Positions 54,614 through 63,567 of a stretch of DNA of 64,000 nucleotides are shown here, in pieces (position 1 is the first letter of the stretch; each line of letters opens with the position of its first letter). The notes beneath the pieces were generated by a model, which did no database searches, was not told the DNA's origin, and was given only the letters and a program-made list of their open reading frames with translations. Where the stretch lies: contig NZ_BMKD01000002.1 in NCBI RefSeq assembly GCF_014643835.1, positions 248,001-312,000 of the forward strand, given 5' to 3'. The position numbers and the translations under genes were made by a program. This DNA comes from Mucilaginibacter rubeus. GTDB lineage: Bacteria > Bacteroidota > Bacteroidia > Sphingobacteriales > Sphingobacteriaceae.

Positions 54614-55546
54614 ATGAAAAATAAGGCATTGAAAAGATTGATTTATAGTTTGTGGGTGTTGCTGGTTCTCCTTTCATTTTTTCCCTTTAAATCATACAGT
54701 TCTATTTTAACCAATAGTCGTCCTCGTCAAACAGACACTGTTGTCAACAGTACCGGTTTTAAGATTAAAACCATTATTATCGACCCCGGGCATGGTGGTA
54801 AACCATCAGCCTCTACAGGTCATTATTCACACGGTGCATCGGGCTCTTATTCGTCAGAAAGGAATGTAACGCTGGCTATCGGCTTTAAATTGCAAGCCGC
54901 TATAGAAAAAGAATTAAGCGGTGTTAAAGCTGTAATGACCCGTACTACCGAAGATGATGTTTCGTTTGAACGCAGGGCTGAAATAGCCAATGAAAACAAA
55001 GGGCAGCTCTTCATTTCCCTGCATTGCAATTCGCTATCCGACAGAACAATTCGCGAAAAAGTTGGCACCAAACGTCATAAAGCGGTATACCGTACCGTTA
55101 GGGTTCCGGACAGGTCGGGCAAAGGCGTACTGATTTTAGTTTATGGTTTACACCGTACCCGCGAAGAGGAAAACGCCATTCAAAAAAACCAGGTTGGCGA
55201 AGAGACCGAACTCGACGGCGGCGCACTGGACCCGAACGACCCCATGACCATTATTTTAACAAACGAGTACAAAAGAAAGTTCAGGCAGCAGAGTATCAAG
55301 CTGGCTACTTTAATTAACGGCGAGTTTGTTGATACCGATGGAAGGCGTAGCGAAGGGATCAGGGAGCAGGGCATTTACGTACTTTGCCACAGCGCAATGC
55401 CATCAGTATTGGTTGAAACCGGCTATATCAATAACCCCGACGATGAAAAGTACCTTAATTCAGAAGAAGGACAAAATGAGATTGTAGCTTCAATTATCCG
55501 TGCATTAACAACCTATAAAAAAGAGATGGAACAGATTTCGCAATAA
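54614..55546 (+). CDS. N-acetylmuramoyl-L-alanine amidase
   Basis: A 310-residue zinc amidase that cuts peptide stems from peptidoglycan during cell separation or turnover. It has an N-terminal membrane/signal segment (about 9-25). Amidase_3 motifs: IIDPGHGG (first zinc His), SERNVTLAIG (zinc Glu), LFISLHCNS (second zinc His) and VLVETGYINNPDDEKYL (catalytic Glu). The region at about 150-230, between the second zinc His and the catalytic Glu, is longer than in minimal amidases. It is followed on the same strand by the MCE gene. Confidence 0.94.
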   Translation: MKNKALKRLIYSLWVLLVLLSFFPFKSYSSILTNSRPRQTDTVVNSTGFKIKTIIIDPGHGGKPSASTGHYSHGASGSYSSERNVTLAIGFKLQAAIEKELSGVKAVMTRTTEDDVSFERRAEIANENKGQLFISLHCNSLSDRTIREKVGTKRHKAVYRTVRVPDRSGKGVLILVYGLHRTREEENAIQKNQVGEETELDGGALDPNDPMTIILTNEYKRKFRQQSIKLATLINGEFVDTDGRRSEGIREQGIYVLCHSAMPSVLVETGYINNPDDEKYLNSEEGQNEIVASIIRALTTYKKEMEQISQ

Positions 55547-55658
55547 TTATAAAAGCCAAACTGTTACCTTCCTTGTAAATAAAACGTACATCATAAAACA
55601 TATAAGCCTGGTTGCAGGTTTATAGCCTTAAACACAATTAACGCATAAACTCTACTTA

Positions 55659-56603
55659 ATGAAAATCTCTAACGAAACCAAAATTGGTGCACTTACGGCA
55701 ATAGCAATTACCATACTCATATTAGGTTACAGTTATTTACGCGGTAATGATGTTTTTTCAGGATCAAATAAATACTATGCTATTTATAACAGCGTTGAAG
55801 GTTTAACCGTTTCAAAACCAGTATTGGTAAACGGTTACCAGATAGGCCGCATCTCTAAAATGAAGCTTCAGCCAGACGGGCGTACCGTGGTTGAATTTAA
55901 AATTGAGCCAGATGTGGTTGTGCCTAAAAACACCCTCGCCAAGCTTGAAAGTACCGATCTGCTGGGCAGTAAAGCCATTGTTTTTGAGTTAGGTAACAGC
56001 AATGTGCCCGCCGAAGACCAGGATACACTTAAAGCCGATATCCAGGGCAGCCTTGCGGAAAGCCTGCAGCCCATACAAAAAAAGGCAGAGATGCTGATGT
56101 CTAAACTCGATTCGTCACTGAGCGCTGTTAACAAGATCCTGAATCCTAACTTTCAGAAAAACATTGACCGCAGTTTCATGAGCATTGCGAACTCATTGCA
56201 AACGCTTGAAGGCACTACCAAAAAAATAGACCACCTGGTAGGTTCACAAACCGGACATATCGACGCCATACTTACCAATGCCGAGGAAGTATCAGGCAGC
56301 TTAAAGACAAGCACAGCACACCTAAACGGAATGACAGCTAACTTTGAAAAAGTAAGTAATGACGTTGCTGCTGCTAACCTGAAACAAACACTTGATAATG
56401 CAAATAAAGCTATGGCCGATTTGCAGGCAACTATTGCCAAAATCAACTCCGGTCAGGGTTCTTTGGGCCTTTTGCTTAATGACGATAAAATGTACAAAAA
56501 CCTTACAGATGCATCAAACAACCTCAATAACCTGTTTATTGATCTGAAGGCACATCCAAAACGTTATGTGAGCTTCTCGGTATTTGGCGGTAAAAAGGAT
56601 TAA
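55659..56603 (+). CDS. MCE/MlaD-family lipid-transport protein
   Basis: A 314-residue protein with one N-terminal membrane segment (about 9-26) and an MCE domain (about 38-118, YAIYNSVEGLTVSKPVLVNGYQIGRISKM and LLGSKAIVFELG). The rest (about 135-300) is long, helical and predicted coiled-coil, ending near the membrane-distal side. MCE proteins form hexameric tunnels that move phospholipid between membranes. No ABC permease or ATPase partner is adjacent. 112 bp after the amidase, possibly co-transcribed. Confidence 0.92.
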   Translation: MKISNETKIGALTAIAITILILGYSYLRGNDVFSGSNKYYAIYNSVEGLTVSKPVLVNGYQIGRISKMKLQPDGRTVVEFKIEPDVVVPKNTLAKLESTDLLGSKAIVFELGNSNVPAEDQDTLKADIQGSLAESLQPIQKKAEMLMSKLDSSLSAVNKILNPNFQKNIDRSFMSIANSLQTLEGTTKKIDHLVGSQTGHIDAILTNAEEVSGSLKTSTAHLNGMTANFEKVSNDVAAANLKQTLDNANKAMADLQATIAKINSGQGSLGLLLNDDKMYKNLTDASNNLNNLFIDLKAHPKRYVSFSVFGGKKD

Positions 56604-56690
56604 GGAAAAGCCGAAAGCAGAACGCATAAAGCCCAAGGCTATATGTGGAGTTAATCAATAACTTTATATAATTTAGAAGCTTTCAGCTCC

Positions 56691-57605
56691 CTACTCTATA
56701 AAAAAGGTTTTCCCCTCAATTGCAAGTTCAGTTGAGGGGAAATTTATTTTAGCCTCATCCAGTAACTCATTCAGGGTTTTATAACGGGCCGAAAAATGGC
56801 CTATGAGCAGTTTTTTGGCGTTGATTTTCAGGGCTATCTCTCCGGCTTGCAACGCGGTGGTGTGATGGGTTATAACTGCCCTGTCAAGCATATCATTTAA
56901 AAAAGTAGCCTCGTGATAAAGCAATGTGGCGTTGGCGATTTGGCCGAAATAGTTTTCATTATACATCGTATCGGAGCAGTAGGCATAGGTTTTAGGCTCG
57001 GCCGAATCGATAGTTAGCTCTTCATTTTTGTAAACTTTGCCTTTTTCATCAGTATAATCCCCCCCTTTTTTCAATACCGAATAATAAGCAACCGGGATGT
57101 CGAGACTTTCTATTTTCTCCTTAATAAGTTTACGAAGTCTTTTCTTTTCCTTAAACAAAAAGCCGGTACAGGCAATGCGGTGATCAAGTGGTATCGTTTC
57201 AACTACAACATCACTATTATTGATCACCACTTCACTTTGTTGGGCATTGGTAAATATATATTCAACAGGGAATTGCAGTTCGGTATCTGAATATGTTAAT
57301 TGCAGATCAATTATTTCTTTCAACTGCACGGGGCATACCAGTTTAAGCGCCTTTTTACGACCGTTAAGGTGCATGGATGATAATAAACCAACCAGGCCTA
57401 AATAATGATCGCCGTGAAGATGACTTATAAAAATATGATCAATGCGACTGGCTTTGATATCAAAACGGAGCATTTGTTGCTGAGTGCCTTCGCCGCAGTC
57501 TATTAAATACAGGCGCTCATTGATATTGAGCACCTGTGAAGTAGGATTTCTGTTAAAGATGGGGGTTGCGGAGCTGCTGCCAAGTATTGTTACCTCAAAT
57601 TTCAT
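56691..57605 (-). CDS. rnz: Ribonuclease Z
   Basis: A 304-residue metallo-beta-lactamase-fold RNase that matures tRNA 3' ends. The zinc motif is HISHLHGDHYLGLVGLL; further ligands lie in the C-terminal LIGHFSARYK and in DTMYNENY. A flexible-arm (exosite) segment is present at about 150-190. Third gene of a purC - STAS - rnz run, 22 bp after the STAS gene. Confidence 0.95.
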   Translation of the reverse strand: MKFEVTILGSSSATPIFNRNPTSQVLNINERLYLIDCGEGTQQQMLRFDIKASRIDHIFISHLHGDHYLGLVGLLSSMHLNGRKKALKLVCPVQLKEIIDLQLTYSDTELQFPVEYIFTNAQQSEVVINNSDVVVETIPLDHRIACTGFLFKEKKRLRKLIKEKIESLDIPVAYYSVLKKGGDYTDEKGKVYKNEELTIDSAEPKTYAYCSDTMYNENYFGQIANATLLYHEATFLNDMLDRAVITHHTTALQAGEIALKINAKKLLIGHFSARYKTLNELLDEAKINFPSTELAIEGKTFFIE

Positions 57606-57627
57606 AATAGGTAAACAATCAAATGGT

Positions 57628-58005
57628 TTATCTTGCTTCCTTTTTTAATTCCTTTTCAATCTCTTCCATAAAAATAAGATCGACCCCCTCTTCGGCGGTT
57701 GGGACAATGGTTAATACATTATCCAATTGTGATATGGTTATTAAACGCGCAACTGCGTCATTTAAACCCGCCAAAATAAATGAACCCGTAGCATTTTTAC
57801 ACAAGCGGTGACCAACCAACAAACTGCTTAAGCCTGATGAATCGGCATATTTCACCTGCGACAAGTCGAGAATGATGTTGCGCTGCCCCTCTGTATTGAT
57901 CAAAATCAGTTCTGATTTTAACTGAGGCGTTACTATTGAATTTAATTTTGATTCATTAAGTTTCAATAATATATATTTCTCATGTTTATCTACAGTAAAT
58001 TTCAT
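57628..58005 (-). CDS. STAS-domain anti-sigma factor antagonist
   Basis: A 125-residue single-domain STAS protein. The phosphorylation-site motif YADSSGLSSLLVGHR (Ser at about residue 55) is intact, so it could be controlled by a kinase/phosphatase pair as in SpoIIAA-like partner switches. No kinase or phosphatase is encoded nearby. It sits between purC and rnz, an unexplained place. Confidence 0.9.
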   Translation of the reverse strand: MKFTVDKHEKYILLKLNESKLNSIVTPQLKSELILINTEGQRNIILDLSQVKYADSSGLSSLLVGHRLCKNATGSFILAGLNDAVARLITISQLDNVLTIVPTAEEGVDLIFMEEIEKELKKEAR

Positions 58006-58055
58006 TCTTATTAAATTTAATAAGCTAAGATAAATATTTTATGGATATTTTAAAA

Positions 58056-59000
58056 TTACATAACGCTCAACGCGTTATTAATTGCTGTTTCAACGCGGGC
58101 TAATACATTCCCTTCGGCAGGCTTAACAAATGGCTCGCCAATAATCTTTTCGTAAAGCTCTATATAACGCTCAGATATCGAATTAACAATCTCTTCGGTC
58201 ATAACCGGCACTACTTGCCCCTCTTTACCCTGGAAGCCATTTTCGATAAGCCATTTGCGTACAAACTCTTTAGAAAGCTGTTTCTGCGGCTCACCTTTTT
58301 GCTGACGTTCCTCGTACCCTTCTTTATAAAAATATCTTGAAGAATCAGGCGTGTGGATCTCGTCGATCAGGTAAATCTGACCATCAACTTTACCAAACTC
58401 ATATTTGGTATCTACCAATATTAAGCCTTGTTTCGCTGCAATCTCGGTACCACGTTTAAATAGTGCCTGGGTATAGGCCTCAAGCTTTACATAATCTTCT
58501 TCCGATACAATGCCTCTTGACAGGATCTCCTCGCGTGAAATATCTTCGTCATGTCCTACTGATGCTTTAGTAGTAGGGGTAATGATAGGTTGAGGCAGTA
58601 TGTCATTCTCCTTTAAGCCTTCAGGCAAAGCCACTCCACATACATGATGCCTGCCTGCAGCGTACTCGCGGGCAGCATGACCGGCCAGGTAACCACGGAT
58701 CACCATCTCTACCTTAAACGGCTCGCAAATACGACCAATGGTAACACTTGGGTCCGGAACAGAAATAACCCAGTTCGGAACAATATCGGCTGTAGCCTTT
58801 AAAAAACGGGCTGCTATTTGGTTAAGCACCTGTCCTTTAAACGGAATAGCTTCAGGTAATACAACATCAAAGGCCGAAATCCGGTCGGTAACAACCATGG
58901 CCAGGTATTTATTATCTATCGTATAAACATCGCGTACTTTCCCCTTGTAAAAAGCCGTTTGCCCCGGAAAGCTGAAATGTGTTTCTTTTATTGAGTTCAT
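58056..59000 (-). CDS. purC: Phosphoribosylaminoimidazole-succinocarboxamide synthase
   Basis: A 314-residue ATP-dependent ligase joining CAIR and aspartate in de novo purine synthesis. Motifs: [33 protein letters not shown] at the N-terminus, [14 protein letters not shown], and [31 protein letters not shown]. It is the longer variant of about 300 residues, rather than the 237-residue E. coli form. First gene of its run. Confidence 0.97.
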   Translation of the reverse strand: MNSIKETHFSFPGQTAFYKGKVRDVYTIDNKYLAMVVTDRISAFDVVLPEAIPFKGQVLNQIAARFLKATADIVPNWVISVPDPSVTIGRICEPFKVEMVIRGYLAGHAAREYAAGRHHVCGVALPEGLKENDILPQPIITPTTKASVGHDEDISREEILSRGIVSEEDYVKLEAYTQALFKRGTEIAAKQGLILVDTKYEFGKVDGQIYLIDEIHTPDSSRYFYKEGYEERQQKGEPQKQLSKEFVRKWLIENGFQGKEGQVVPVMTEEIVNSISERYIELYEKIIGEPFVKPAEGNVLARVETAINNALSVM

Positions 59001-59010
59001 TGTTTTTAGT

Positions 59011-59150
59011 GATTAGAGATTGGAGGTTAGAGATTAGGATTTGCAAGTTTGCTTCCCTTTCAATAGCCTCAAATCACTTTATATTGAAGACTAAAGGTTG
59101 TTAGTTAGAAATGAGCTTTGCAACTAATCTCTAACCACCAACCTCTAATC
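59011..59150. repeat. Long inverted repeat between purC and phoH
   Basis: The 27-nt arm 59011-59037 (starts GATTAGAGATTGG) matches the reverse complement of 59124-59150 at 25 of 27 positions; TTGCAA (59041-59046) and TTGCAA (59118-59123) add to the pairing. The arms are built from GATTAGAG-like units. The loop is 71-86 nt. It fills the space upstream of purC. Confidence 0.65.
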
Positions 59151-59156
59151 AACTAA

Positions 59157-60119
59157 TTACTGTATATCCCCGTAAGCTTCTAATATCTTACGTACTAATT
59201 TATGCCTTACTACGTCTTCGCCGCTCAAGTATACTATCTCGATACCTTTGATATCGGTCAGGATCCTTAAAGCAGTGTGCAGGCCGGATTGTTGTTTTTT
59301 TGGCAAATCAATCTGTGTTACGTCACCGGTTACAATAAATTTAGCTGATGGCCCCATACGTGTCAGGAACATCTTAAGCTGCATATCGGTGGCATTCTGG
59401 GCCTCGTCCAAAATAACAAAACAGTTATCAAGGGTACGGCCGCGCATAAAGGCCAGCGGTGCAATCTCAATGGTGCGGTTCTCCAGGTAAACCTTCAGTT
59501 TTTCGGCCGGGATCATATCATCAAGCGCATCATATAAAGGCCTCAGGTATGGGTCGATCTTTTCTTTAAGGTCGCCCGGTAAAAAACCAAGGTTCTCCCC
59601 TGCTTCAACCGCCGGGCGGGTTAGTATAATGCGTTTAATCTCTTTGTTTTTAAGTGCCCTTACGGCCAATGCCACCGCAGTATACGTTTTACCGGTACCC
59701 GCAGGCCCGATTGCAAAAAGGATATCGCTTTTGTTAATACTATCAACCATGCGGCGCTGATTGGTGGTACGCGCCTTAACCATTACGCCGTTAGGCCCAA
59801 ACACAATCACTTCGCCACTCGCAAATTTATCGGCAGTAACAGGTTCAGATGTAGCTGCATTATTAACCTTCGAACCAAGGATCCGCTCGAGATCAGTTAT
59901 GTTGAGATTTTCAAATTTCTCAACGTGATTTATCAGATGGGAAAATTTTTCCTGGAAAATATTCAGTTCGTTATCATCGCCCAAAACCTTCACTTCACTG
60001 CCGCGAGCAACTATTTTAAGCTTGGGGTATTGTTTCTTAATGATCTCAAAATGATCATTATTAGGCCCCCACAGTACTGCAGGGTTTACATTTTCAATTG
60101 ATAGCTTAAGTTCGTTCAA
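59157..60119 (-). CDS. PhoH-like P-loop ATPase
   Basis: A 320-residue cytoplasmic ATPase. An N-terminal domain of about 110 residues is followed by the PhoH helicase-like core with Walker A GPAGTGKT and Walker B-like NCFVILDEAQNATDMQLKMFLTRMG. Members are linked to RNA metabolism and phosphate stress. The start codon is TTG (60119): an in-frame TAG lies just upstream and no ATG occurs in the first 110 codons. Divergent from the SAM hydrolase gene. Confidence 0.92.
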   Translation of the reverse strand: MNELKLSIENVNPAVLWGPNNDHFEIIKKQYPKLKIVARGSEVKVLGDDNELNIFQEKFSHLINHVEKFENLNITDLERILGSKVNNAATSEPVTADKFASGEVIVFGPNGVMVKARTTNQRRMVDSINKSDILFAIGPAGTGKTYTAVALAVRALKNKEIKRIILTRPAVEAGENLGFLPGDLKEKIDPYLRPLYDALDDMIPAEKLKVYLENRTIEIAPLAFMRGRTLDNCFVILDEAQNATDMQLKMFLTRMGPSAKFIVTGDVTQIDLPKKQQSGLHTALRILTDIKGIEIVYLSGEDVVRHKLVRKILEAYGDIQ

Positions 60120-60221
60120 TACTAATTTGATTTTTTAGTTACGGATTTTTATGAATTAAAAATTGAATATTTGTAGCTTCAAATGCTACTACAAGATTAG
60201 CAATAAATATTTATAAAATTA

Positions 60222-60998
60222 ATGGCAATTATAACATTAACTACTGATTTAGGCGATAAAGATATTTACCAGGCTGCGTTAAAAGGCAGTATCTACAAAT
60301 TGTTGCCTACAGTAAATATTGTTGATATTACCAACAGTGTTGCGGCCTTTAATGTACAGCAGGCCGCTTTTATACTTAAAAACAGCTTTCATTATTTCCC
60401 GGAAGATACCGTACACCTTATCGGTATTGATACCGTTTATAATGACCATACCAAATACCTCGCTGTCCGCTACAAAAAGCACTACTTTGTGGGGGCTGAT
60501 AACGGTATTTTTTCGCTGATGTTTGACCAGGAACCCGAAGAGATAGTTGAGATCAACATTATGCAGGACCTTAAATTCCTTCACTTCCCCCTGGCCGATA
60601 TCTTTGTTAAAACGGCCTGCCATTTAGCAAAAGGCGGCAAACTGGATGAAATAGGCCTGCCGGTGAGCGATATTGAAAACAAAATGAATTTGCAGCCTGT
60701 TATTGAAAAAAACATGATCAAAGGTGTTGTAATTTATATCGATTCATTTCAGAATGTGATAACCAATATAACTAAGGAGTTTTTTAACAGTGTGCAGCAA
60801 GGCAGGCGTTTTGTGCTCAATTTTAAGCGCAACGAAACCATAAACCATTTAAGCTGGCATTATAATGAAGTACCCGTTGGCGAAAAACTTTGTTTGTTTG
60901 GTATCAGCGACCATTTGGAAATTGCCATAAATAAAGGCAATGCAAGTGGCCTTCTAGGCCTGAACCTGAATGATAAGGTGATTATTGAATTTCAATAA
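60222..60998 (+). CDS. S-adenosyl-L-methionine hydrolase (adenosine-forming), DUF62 type
   Basis: A 258-residue protein of the SAM chlorinase/fluorinase superfamily. N-terminal motif ITLTTDLGDKDIYQAALKGSI, then the substrate-site segment FVGADNGIFSLMF and the C-terminal barrel with VIYIDSFQNVITNITKEFF. Most members hydrolyse SAM to adenosine and methionine; a halogenase role is unlikely without the family's special residues, which I cannot confirm here. Followed 14 bp later by an exported helical protein. Confidence 0.88.
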   Translation: MAIITLTTDLGDKDIYQAALKGSIYKLLPTVNIVDITNSVAAFNVQQAAFILKNSFHYFPEDTVHLIGIDTVYNDHTKYLAVRYKKHYFVGADNGIFSLMFDQEPEEIVEINIMQDLKFLHFPLADIFVKTACHLAKGGKLDEIGLPVSDIENKMNLQPVIEKNMIKGVVIYIDSFQNVITNITKEFFNSVQQGRRFVLNFKRNETINHLSWHYNEVPVGEKLCLFGISDHLEIAINKGNASGLLGLNLNDKVIIEFQ

Positions 60999-61012
60999 GG
61001 CAATTTATATAA

Positions 61013-61540
61013 ATGAAAAAAAAAGTACTGCTTTTTTTATTTTGCTTGATAACAACCGGTTGGGCATCGGCCCAAAGCCCTGTTAACTCCGATTCGGTAG
61101 CTTACCAGCTTCAGCGTAAAAAAATAAATAATATGCTGGCTGCCCGTAAACAAAAATTCGGGCAATATGAACAAAGCCTGGGTCAGCATACCGGCATTTT
61201 CGGCTTTCAAACCAAAGGTGATGTCCGACGTTCGGCCGGCATCCTGATGGATATCGCCAAAACAGACGATGCTATTTTTAAAGAGCTCAAGATCCTGCTT
61301 GAATACCGTGATTTTCAGCAAAGACGGATCCAAAGTCACAGCAAGGAGGCAGAAACTACAGCTGCCGGTTATATACAGGTAATTAACAGGTTAAGGCAAC
61401 AAAATGCGCATCTTAAACAACAGTTAAACAATTCAGAAGAACACTTCAAAACCCGGCAAAACATATTTGTATTAGTGATACTTTTCATGATTGCGTCAAT
61501 TTTATTTCTGCTTGTTAAAAAGAACCGTGTTAAAGCGTAA
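61013..61540 (+). CDS. Exported coiled-coil protein with C-terminal membrane anchor
   Basis: A 175-residue protein of no recognised family. Signal peptide at 1-21 (TTGWASAQ), a helical stretch at about 30-145 ending in a strong coiled coil rich in Gln and Lys (INRLRQQNAHLKQQLNNSEEH), then one membrane segment (about 150-168) and a basic tail KKNRVKA. It would span the periplasm from an inner-membrane anchor. It follows the SAM hydrolase by 14 bp and precedes the ABC exporter by 30 bp; all three may be one operon. Confidence 0.75.
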   Translation: MKKKVLLFLFCLITTGWASAQSPVNSDSVAYQLQRKKINNMLAARKQKFGQYEQSLGQHTGIFGFQTKGDVRRSAGILMDIAKTDDAIFKELKILLEYRDFQQRRIQSHSKEAETTAAGYIQVINRLRQQNAHLKQQLNNSEEHFKTRQNIFVLVILFMIASILFLLVKKNRVKA

Positions 61541-61570
61541 ATTCGCGGCTTATAACATTCAAACGCATAC

Positions 61571-63403
61571 ATGGCAAGAGGACGACTGAACAGTGGCAGC
61601 AAGGCCGAAGCAGAATTACCTAAAGCAAAAATAAACCGGAGCAGCCTGCGCAACGTAGCTAAACTGCTCACTTACTTAAAACCTTACCGGGTTAAATTCA
61701 TAGCCGGATTAGTTTTCCTGTTTTTGTCAAGCCTGGTAGGCCTGGCATTCCCCGCCATTCTGGGTGCATTGATTGATGCAGCACAAGGCATTTATAAATA
61801 CAAGTACCTGCCGCATGGCTTAAATGCCATTGCCATCATGGGTTTTATTATATTATTTGCACAGGCTTTTGTGTCGTTTTTTAGGGTGGTTTGGTTTGTG
61901 CAGGTGGCCGAAAAATCTTTAGCCGACATCAGGCGTGATACCTATTTTAAGCTCATTACCCTACCCATGAACTTTTTTGCCAACCGCAGGGTTGGTGAAT
62001 TGAACAGCCGTATCTCTGCCGATCTTTCCCAAATCCAGGATACGTTGACCACCACTTTTGCCGAAATGATCCGCCAGTTGGTGATCATGATAGGCAGCAC
62101 TACCTTACTGGCAATAGTGTCTATCAAACTTACACTTGCGCTATTAGCTATATTGCCATTCCTGGTTGCATTCGCTGTATTCTTCGGAAGGTATATCCGT
62201 AAGCTATCTCGCGAGGCTCAGGACAAATTAGCCGAATCAAATACCATAGTTGAGGAAACACTGCAAGGCATTGCCAACGTAAAAGCTTTTGTTAACGAAG
62301 CTTACGAGGCTAATCGTTACGATAAAATTCTGCGCAAGGTGGTTAACATCGCTGTTAGGGGTGCAAAATTCAGGGGTACCTTTGCCTCATTCATCGTATT
62401 CTGCTTGTTCGGCACCTTTGTTGGTGTAATCTGGTATGGCTCGGTGCTGGTAGCTAATCATGAAATATATGTAGGCGACCTAACTACTTTTATCATGTAC
62501 TCGATATTTGTAGGCGCCGCCATGGGTAGCTTTCCTGATCTGTATGCCAATCTGCAAAAAGCGGTTGGCGCAAGTGAGCGTGTACTTGAGATCCTTCACG
62601 AACAGGGTGAAGATATTTCCATTATTGAAAGTAAAAACGGCATTAAACAGCCTATTAAAGGTGGTCTTGCTTTTGATAATGTATTGTTCGCATATCCCTC
62701 TCGCCCTGAAATCACCGTATTAAAAGGTATTTCTTTTAATGCTGATGCAGGGCAGCGTGTTGCTATTGTTGGGCCAAGCGGTTCGGGAAAATCAACCATG
62801 GCTTCATTAATCCTGCAGTTTTATCACCCACAAAACGGCAACATCTTATTTGATGGCAAGCCAGCAGATAACTATTCTCTTACCGATATCCGTAACCAGG
62901 TAGCCATTGTTCCGCAGGATGTATTGTTGTTTGGGGGCACCATTATGGAAAACATTGCCTACGGTCGTTTAAATGCCTCAAAAGAAGATATCATCCAGGC
63001 TGCCAAACGCGCTAACGCTCATCAATTTATATCTTCCTTCCCAGAAGGCTATGAAACCGTTGTGGGTGAGCGTGGTGTTAAACTTTCAGGCGGACAAAGG
63101 CAACGGATTGCCATTGCGAGAGCATTGCTAAAAAACCCTTCGATATTGATACTTGACGAAGCTACATCATCGTTAGACTCTGAGTCGGAACGCCTTGTAC
63201 AGGAGGCGCTTGAGGAATTAATGAAAGATCGTACGTCGATCATCATAGCTCACCGTCTGTCAACTATTCGCGAAGCAGATAAGATCATCGTACTTGAAAA
63301 AGGCCATATAGTAGAAAGCGGCAGCCACGTCGAACTCATTGGCAATGAACAAGGTCTTTATAAATACTTAAGCCAGCTTCAGTTTGAAAGCAACCAGGCT
63401 TAG
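61571..63403 (+). CDS. ABC exporter, fused permease-ATPase (MsbA-like)
   Basis: A 610-residue half-transporter that dimerises. Six membrane segments at about 35-320 (ABC_membrane type), then the ATPase domain: Walker A GPSGSGKST, signature LSGGQRQRIAIARALL, Walker B ILILDEATSSLD, H-loop AHRLST. Candidate substrates are lipids or drugs; MsbA-type lipid flipping is plausible but unproven. Confidence 0.94.
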   Translation: MARGRLNSGSKAEAELPKAKINRSSLRNVAKLLTYLKPYRVKFIAGLVFLFLSSLVGLAFPAILGALIDAAQGIYKYKYLPHGLNAIAIMGFIILFAQAFVSFFRVVWFVQVAEKSLADIRRDTYFKLITLPMNFFANRRVGELNSRISADLSQIQDTLTTTFAEMIRQLVIMIGSTTLLAIVSIKLTLALLAILPFLVAFAVFFGRYIRKLSREAQDKLAESNTIVEETLQGIANVKAFVNEAYEANRYDKILRKVVNIAVRGAKFRGTFASFIVFCLFGTFVGVIWYGSVLVANHEIYVGDLTTFIMYSIFVGAAMGSFPDLYANLQKAVGASERVLEILHEQGEDISIIESKNGIKQPIKGGLAFDNVLFAYPSRPEITVLKGISFNADAGQRVAIVGPSGSGKSTMASLILQFYHPQNGNILFDGKPADNYSLTDIRNQVAIVPQDVLLFGGTIMENIAYGRLNASKEDIIQAAKRANAHQFISSFPEGYETVVGERGVKLSGGQRQRIAIARALLKNPSILILDEATSSLDSESERLVQEALEELMKDRTSIIIAHRLSTIREADKIIVLEKGHIVESGSHVELIGNEQGLYKYLSQLQFESNQA

Positions 63404-63456
63404 TAACACTCCTTAAAACTTATTGGTTTCTAACTAAACTTATAAAGCATTAATAC

Positions 63457-63486
63457 GTTTACACTCGCAATAAAGCGGGTGTAAAC
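63457..63486 (+). other. Hairpin upstream of the beta-CASP gene
   Basis: GTTTACACTCGC pairs with GCGGGTGTAAAC (one G-T pair) around AATAAA. It has no T-run, so it is unlikely to be a terminator of the ABC gene; it may be a protein- or RNA-binding structure in the next leader. Confidence 0.45.
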
Positions 63487-63567
63487 CGTTATATTCACAA
63501 ACTGAAGATTACTTACAACGTAATATAATTATCGATACCCGCTTTAGCACAGGTATCACTTATAAAA

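Noticed and set aside
60222-60998. Possible SAM-dependent halogenase
   Set aside because: Only the general superfamily motifs can be seen; the simple SAM hydrolase role is far more common.
63457-63486. Hairpin as terminator of the ABC exporter
   Set aside because: No T-run follows the stem in either useful direction, so it is kept only as an unexplained structure.
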